Assembly: GCA_965153455.1 (NCBI GenBank)
Contig: OZ234493.1
Location: 20,946,213-21,010,212 of the forward strand
DNA: 64,000 nucleotides
Reading direction: 5' to 3'
Source of the DNA: Sphagnum compactum
Taxonomy: Eukaryota > Bryophyta > Sphagnopsida > Sphagnales
The first letter of the stretch is position 1, and each line of letters begins with the position of its first letter. Made by a program: the position numbers and the translations under genes. The notes below the pieces were generated by a model. It did not search any database. It had not been told where the DNA came from and saw only the letters and a list, made by a program, of their open reading frames with translations. Of this stretch, positions 60,401-64,000 are shown piece after piece.

Positions 60401-62620
60401 GGACTGGTGGAGACTCTGACCAGGTAAGATGCTGATTCTGAGAGGAATTTTAGATCTACTTGCCTTTCTTCAAATCTGACTCAATGAAGGGTTTAGGTTT
60501 TAGGGTTCCTCATTAACTAGTTTGTAGTATTAGTACTAGCTTTGATTTCAATGCATCTCAACGGTTGGAATGAAATGGCATCCTTAATTGTGGTGTGGAC
60601 AACCATCAGCATGGGATGTTCAGAGTTACACAGGTGTCACACATGCAATAACACACTCTAGACAAATGTCATAAGTCATATCTTTGATTGCTGTGATGAA
60701 GTGTGAAAAGTTACGTGCTGCAGAGTTAAGGAACAATTCAATGAAGTTGATTGTTGTAAATAGTTTTCTGGAAGATGTCATCTGGATCATCGCAGAAACA
60801 GAAATAAAGTCAAAAATTCTGGCAGTAAGAGATTACCAAAGCAGTAGACTGCAGTTCTGTTGTATGTCATTGAACAAATGCTGTCGTACATTTATATTAT
60901 TTTGCCTTGTAGGCCACCAAGGTCACTGAGGTTATGCATTGGGTACAGGATGTAAGTGAAGCAGGTAGTGATGAAGATGTTGAACCTCAAGATGGCAAGG
61001 AGGTCAAACATATGGCTCTCAATGACGAGGCCAAGACAGAAGTGCAGGAGGGAGATGAGAAGAATGCCAAGAAGAGAAGCAAACTGGACCGACTATTTAA
61101 TCGAAAAAACAACACTGTGCTGTCATCAGCATTTGTGAGAATGAGGGCACAAGATGAAGATGACATGGAGAGTGATGACAACCATGGGACTGATGAAGAT
61201 GAATTTCTTCAAAAGAAGAGACCTCGGAAAAGTTTGGATGACGAGGATGAAGACCAAGAAGCAAAACAGATGAAGGCAAAGAGGTGGGTGATCCAACTGT
61301 TTATTTCCCTTAGTGTTTAGGGAGGAATCCTTCCTGGAACTGTAGGAAGGTTGTTGGGCACCTATGGATGGTGAACTTCATGGCTCAAAGATGATGTCCA
61401 GTATGAATCTTGTATTTGTGAACAGTCTTTTGGGGATTTGTAGGCTGCAGAGTGACTACATTTATTGGACTATGGTTATTGTGCAAGTATGAAAGAATGG
61501 AGAGTCTCTCTACCAAGGAAGTGACGGTATAGCTCTTTAAATCATCTCTTGCATCTCTTGCCCTAGTTCCAGGTCTCTCAGTTCAGTGGTGGCAACCTGC
61601 CAGGTCTTTGGGGGTGTTTACAAGTATCATGGTACCTGGCCATGTCACTGAAGGGTGGTAGGAAACTTTTCTCCTTTGCAGCTCTGGTGTGAAGGTTTTG
61701 AAAAAGAAGAAGCTAAAGATTGACACAAGTAGGGCTGGAGGACAGCGGATGGTGTTTGATGAGGAGGGCACTGCTATGCCACCTCTTGCAGCCCTTGCCC
61801 AGCAGAGAAATGAATCTGGTGGCCTCACAGGTAAGACAGGGATGTACCTCATATTCTCTAGAAAACATGTGTTTAGGATCAATGAATCTGAGTGCAAATG
61901 ACACAGCATGAGGTATGCTAGGTTAAAGTGTCCCTGCTCCCAGCATTAGCTGAGGGTGTCAGTGCATGAGCAGTGTCTGAGTTTTTCAGGATCGGCAGAT
62001 GGTTTGTAGTGACACAGGCAAGTTTGTTTTCCATTTGTTTTAATCAGTGAGAACTTTGAGCTTGAACTTATATGTGAGAAGTTGTGCTTATGTGAAATCA
62101 AAGATGTGCTCACATATTCTTGGGAGTGCTGGGGCTATACTTAACAGGGATGTTGGAAGACATTGCAATGGCAGCTGGAGAACGTTTCAGACAGCTGAAA
62201 GTGGAAATGAAGCAGCGTGACAAGGAGGATAGGTTATTAGAGAAACAGCGGCTTCGGGAGAAGAGACACAAAAAGAAACAAAAAGCCAAGGCAGGAGCAG
62301 AGGATGATGAGGATGAGGCTGTTGGCATCAAGTTGGGCCATGCTGTGCCTACAGATGAGATAAGTAATAGCGAGAGTGAAGAAGAAGACGACTACAAAAA
62401 ACGAAAGGGACAAACTCAGGAGTATGAGTCAAGCGAGGTGGAGGGTGGTAGTGAAGAAAGTGATATGCCTCTGCGGAAGCAGAAAAGTAGGGGAAGAAAA
62501 AGTAGGACAGTCAAAAGGGAAGAGGAAGGCGAAACTAGGGTTTCAGGTGGAGTTGATGAATTATCTCTTGCTGAGCAAGAAATACTTGCGCTCAAGCTTC
62601 TCAAGATGAGGCGGAAATAG
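57440..62620 (+). CDS. RH32: DEAD-box ATP-dependent RNA helicase 32 (DDX10/Dbp4 family)
   Basis: Nine exons: 57,440-57,865; 58,131-58,406; 58,615-58,938; 59,205-59,396; 59,663-59,818; 60,157-60,423; 60,913-61,283; 61,682-61,830; 62,148-62,620. All borders are GT/AG and phases agree, giving 877 residues. Motifs in order: Q-motif region 105-125, motif I AKTGSGKT (129-136), PTRELA (165-170), TPGR in exon 2, DEAD (239-242), SAT (270-272), [11 protein letters not shown] (388-398), HRVGRTAR (418-425). The C-terminal half carries the family's [23 protein letters not shown] block (exon 6), acidic and Lys-rich stretches, and ends KLLKMRRK. The Dbp4/DDX10 group acts in the nucleolus in 18S rRNA maturation and release of U14 snoRNA; the plant member is called RH32. 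The start is the first ATG after the telo-box promoter. A Gly run (22-30) is an expanded simple repeat. Confidence 0.96.
57874..57892 (+). promoter_or_regulatory. Telo-box cluster at the start of RH32 intron 1
   Basis: Two and a half CCCTAAA units, 8 bp inside intron 1. Likely an extension of the promoter element upstream of the gene, since intron-1 telo boxes are common in plant ribosome-biogenesis genes; function not shown here. Confidence 0.55.
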
Positions 62621-63358
62621 AAATTTGAGTTTTAGGATTTTGAGTTTTATGTGTATGGCTAAATTGTCCATAAATCCTTGAAGTGCAGAAGCCCAAAGAG
62701 TTTTGCTAGATAAGTAGGGCAATGACACGAGGATCTCTGTTGAAATTCAGGACACAGGAATAGTGGGTAGTCTAGACAGGTCATTTTCTCCTCTGAAACT
62801 CAATGGTCAAGTTTTTCTGTCTGGAGCCACAACCCCATGTAACCACCACTAATCTTCTTGTTGGAAGCAAAATTATTACATTCACAAGACAATTGGCTAA
62901 TCGTTCCCTCTCTGGGTCTGTGTCTGTATGCATGTCTGTGTCTGTCTGTGTCTCTCTCTATATCTGCATCTGACTCTCTCTCCAAACAAGGACAGAATTT
63001 GCTTGCAAAGAGGGTTTTCACAGTCCCCAAAGGTGGCTCCAAATCCAAATGGGGAGTCTCTTTTTGGGAAATGCTTGAAACAAAATTGGGGTGCAAACAA
63101 ATTTGCATGTGCATGCAATACCCCTCACATTTTGCTCCTGAATGAATTGCATGCAGTGTCAACTCCTGGAGGTCGAAATTTTTTGGTTGGTAACTGTGCA
63201 CGGTGCGGGTTTCTCTTGATGCTTTGTGGTTCTTATGATGATTTGTTGCTTTCTGTTGGTAATTACAGATTTTAAGTGGGGTTGATGATGATAGAACACA
63301 CTGCACGACATATTTTGGATGAAGATCAGTAAAAATATGTGAGACAGGCTCAATAAAA
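62621..63358. other. RH32 3' flank and intergenic DNA
   Basis: Contains a TCTG/TCTC-rich simple repeat at about 62,915-62,985. A 230-codon minus-strand frame (62,800-63,492) overlaps this simple repeat and the tandem repeat to its right and shows no domain; I do not call it. Confidence 0.5.
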
Positions 63359-63359
63359 T

Positions 63360-63519
63360 GGTTGTGACTCAGCATTTTTGCTCGAGATTCTGGGACTGGC
63401 AAAAGCCATAGTGAGTCTAACACCTGCTCATGATCAGTAGAATGGCTGTGGCTCAGTTTTTTGCTCAATATGCTGAGACTGGCAAAAGCCATAGCAGAGT
63501 CTAACAGCTGCTCTTGATC
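63360..63519. repeat. Tandem duplication of about 80 bp
   Basis: The unit '..atggttgtgactcagcattttttgctc..' to '..ctggcaaaagccatag..gagtctaac..' occurs at about 63,357-63,437 and again at 63,440-63,519 with several differences, upstream of the last gene of the window. Confidence 0.8.
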
Positions 63520-63754
63520 GGCCGGATGTATTGATTAGTCCAGGTGGTTTGTTATTAGTGTCCCAGGTTCATGTGCATGGTTGGGGGTTGGAATCAAGAA
63601 ATACTGTTGCAGGGTCAAATGCCGAGTATGGGTGGCGCTGCTCGGAGGAGGAAGTTTGCTGCAGGGCTCCATTTGAAAGGTCGTTGATGAAGAAGAAGAC
63701 GACGACGACGGAAGTTTGCGGCACTGGTTATTGAGGAGTCTGTCCAGCAATATT

Positions 63755-64000
63755 ATGGCGACGTCAAAAGGCGAGGCTGCAAAAGTTGTGGAAGGAGGAG
63801 GGGGAGGAGGAGAGAAGAAGCCGGAATCATCGGCGGGTGGTGAAGGAGATGATCCTCTTGTAGCAGCAGAGAAGAAGGCAGAGGAGATATCTTCTCCTCC
63901 TCCGGAACCAGATACAATAGGCATGTACACGGTGTGGGCCATGCCGCCAGACTACATTGCGAGTCTGCATTTGGTGATGACACAGCTGAGCGAGATGCAC
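63755..64000 (+). CDS. Cyclic-phosphodiesterase-like protein, N-terminal part (runs off the window)
   Basis: 82 codons are in the window. The first 50 residues are low complexity (Gly run, then E/K/A/S/P-rich: MATSKGEAAKVVEGGGGGGEK...). From residue 54 the sequence DTIGMYTVWAMPPDYIASLHLVMTQLSEMH matches the start of plant cyclic phosphodiesterase (VYSVWALPPE...LK.LMEGLR.EF), a 2H-phosphoesterase fold that opens ADP-ribose 1'',2''-cyclic phosphate and 2',3'-cyclic nucleotides in tRNA-splicing by-product metabolism. The two catalytic HxT/S motifs lie further C-terminal and are outside the window, so the assignment rests on about 28 residues. The usual plant protein starts nearly at the YxVWA motif; the extra N-terminus could be an organelle-targeting or disordered extension. 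No intron in the visible part. Confidence 0.68.
   Translation, partial: MATSKGEAAKVVEGGGGGGEKKPESSAGGEGDDPLVAAEKKAEEISSPPPEPDTIGMYTVWAMPPDYIASLHLVMTQLSEMH

Noticed and set aside
60684-60912. Frame within RH32 intron 6
   Set aside because: Lies between good donor (60,424) and acceptor (60,912) sites and has no similarity to the family.
62800-63492. 230-codon minus-strand frame
   Set aside because: Overlaps simple repeats (TCTG)n and a tandem duplication; composition is non-coding and no domain is visible.
63535-63942. Minus-strand Ser/Pro-rich frames at the right end
   Set aside because: Antisense shadow of the Gly/Glu-rich N-terminus of the cyclic-phosphodiesterase-like gene.

Overview
The window is nuclear DNA of a land plant. 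Genes are split by GT/AG introns. It holds an A-type (CYP71-clan) cytochrome P450 cluster, a plant-style DEAD-box helicase RH32/DDX10 gene, a TMEM230 gene, a COA3-like gene, LINE and Ty3/gypsy relics, MITE-like hairpins and several tandem arrays. I cannot name the species. Low gene density, AT-rich spacers and the LINE family would fit a large or seed-free plant genome, but that is inference.

Layout. 1-7.4 kb is a retrotransposon graveyard: a LINE-type reverse transcriptase relic (+) whose C-terminal part lies about 3 kb downstream, split by a Ty3/gypsy relic on the minus strand. 7.4-9.6 kb has a GC-rich promoter and a complete two-exon TMEM230 gene. 9.6-16 kb has no gene I can support but contains a 19-bp minisatellite. 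16.1-17.3 kb is a degenerate array of about 11-nt units that switches strand in its middle. 17.4-55.3 kb is a strongly AT-rich island with two intact P450 genes (27,872-30,034 and 50,235-52,397, both minus strand, ten amino-acid differences in 522), one P450 pseudogene with preserved splice sites (19,205-21,348), one shredded P450 relic (42.43-43.02 kb) and three 'empty' P450 units that keep the flanks but have lost the gene body. The two intact genes sit in a roughly 20-kb-spaced segmental duplication (about 22.86-31.96 kb versus 43.23-54.33 kb). 55.4-56.0 kb is a second array of the same 11-nt family. Its outer end is the inverted complement of the outer end of the first array. 56.9-64 kb is ordinary gene space: COA3-like (-) and RH32 (+) diverging from a 213-bp promoter with telo-box repeats, then the first exon of a cyclic-phosphodiesterase-like gene running off the window.

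Main point of interest. The AT-rich P450 island is bounded on both sides by the same foldback-type array in inverted orientation, with gene-type sequence immediately outside. It may be a single large mobile or duplicated unit carrying P450 genes, or two independent insertions of one foldback element; the sequence alone does not settle this. A second unusual point is a 22-nt micro-exon in all three readable P450 copies. It encodes the first part of the oxygen-binding I-helix motif (AGT of AGTDTST).

Cells would use the housekeeping genes for ribosome biogenesis (RH32), cytochrome oxidase assembly (COA3-like) and endomembrane traffic (TMEM230). The P450s are probably ER-bound specialised-metabolism oxygenases of unknown substrate.
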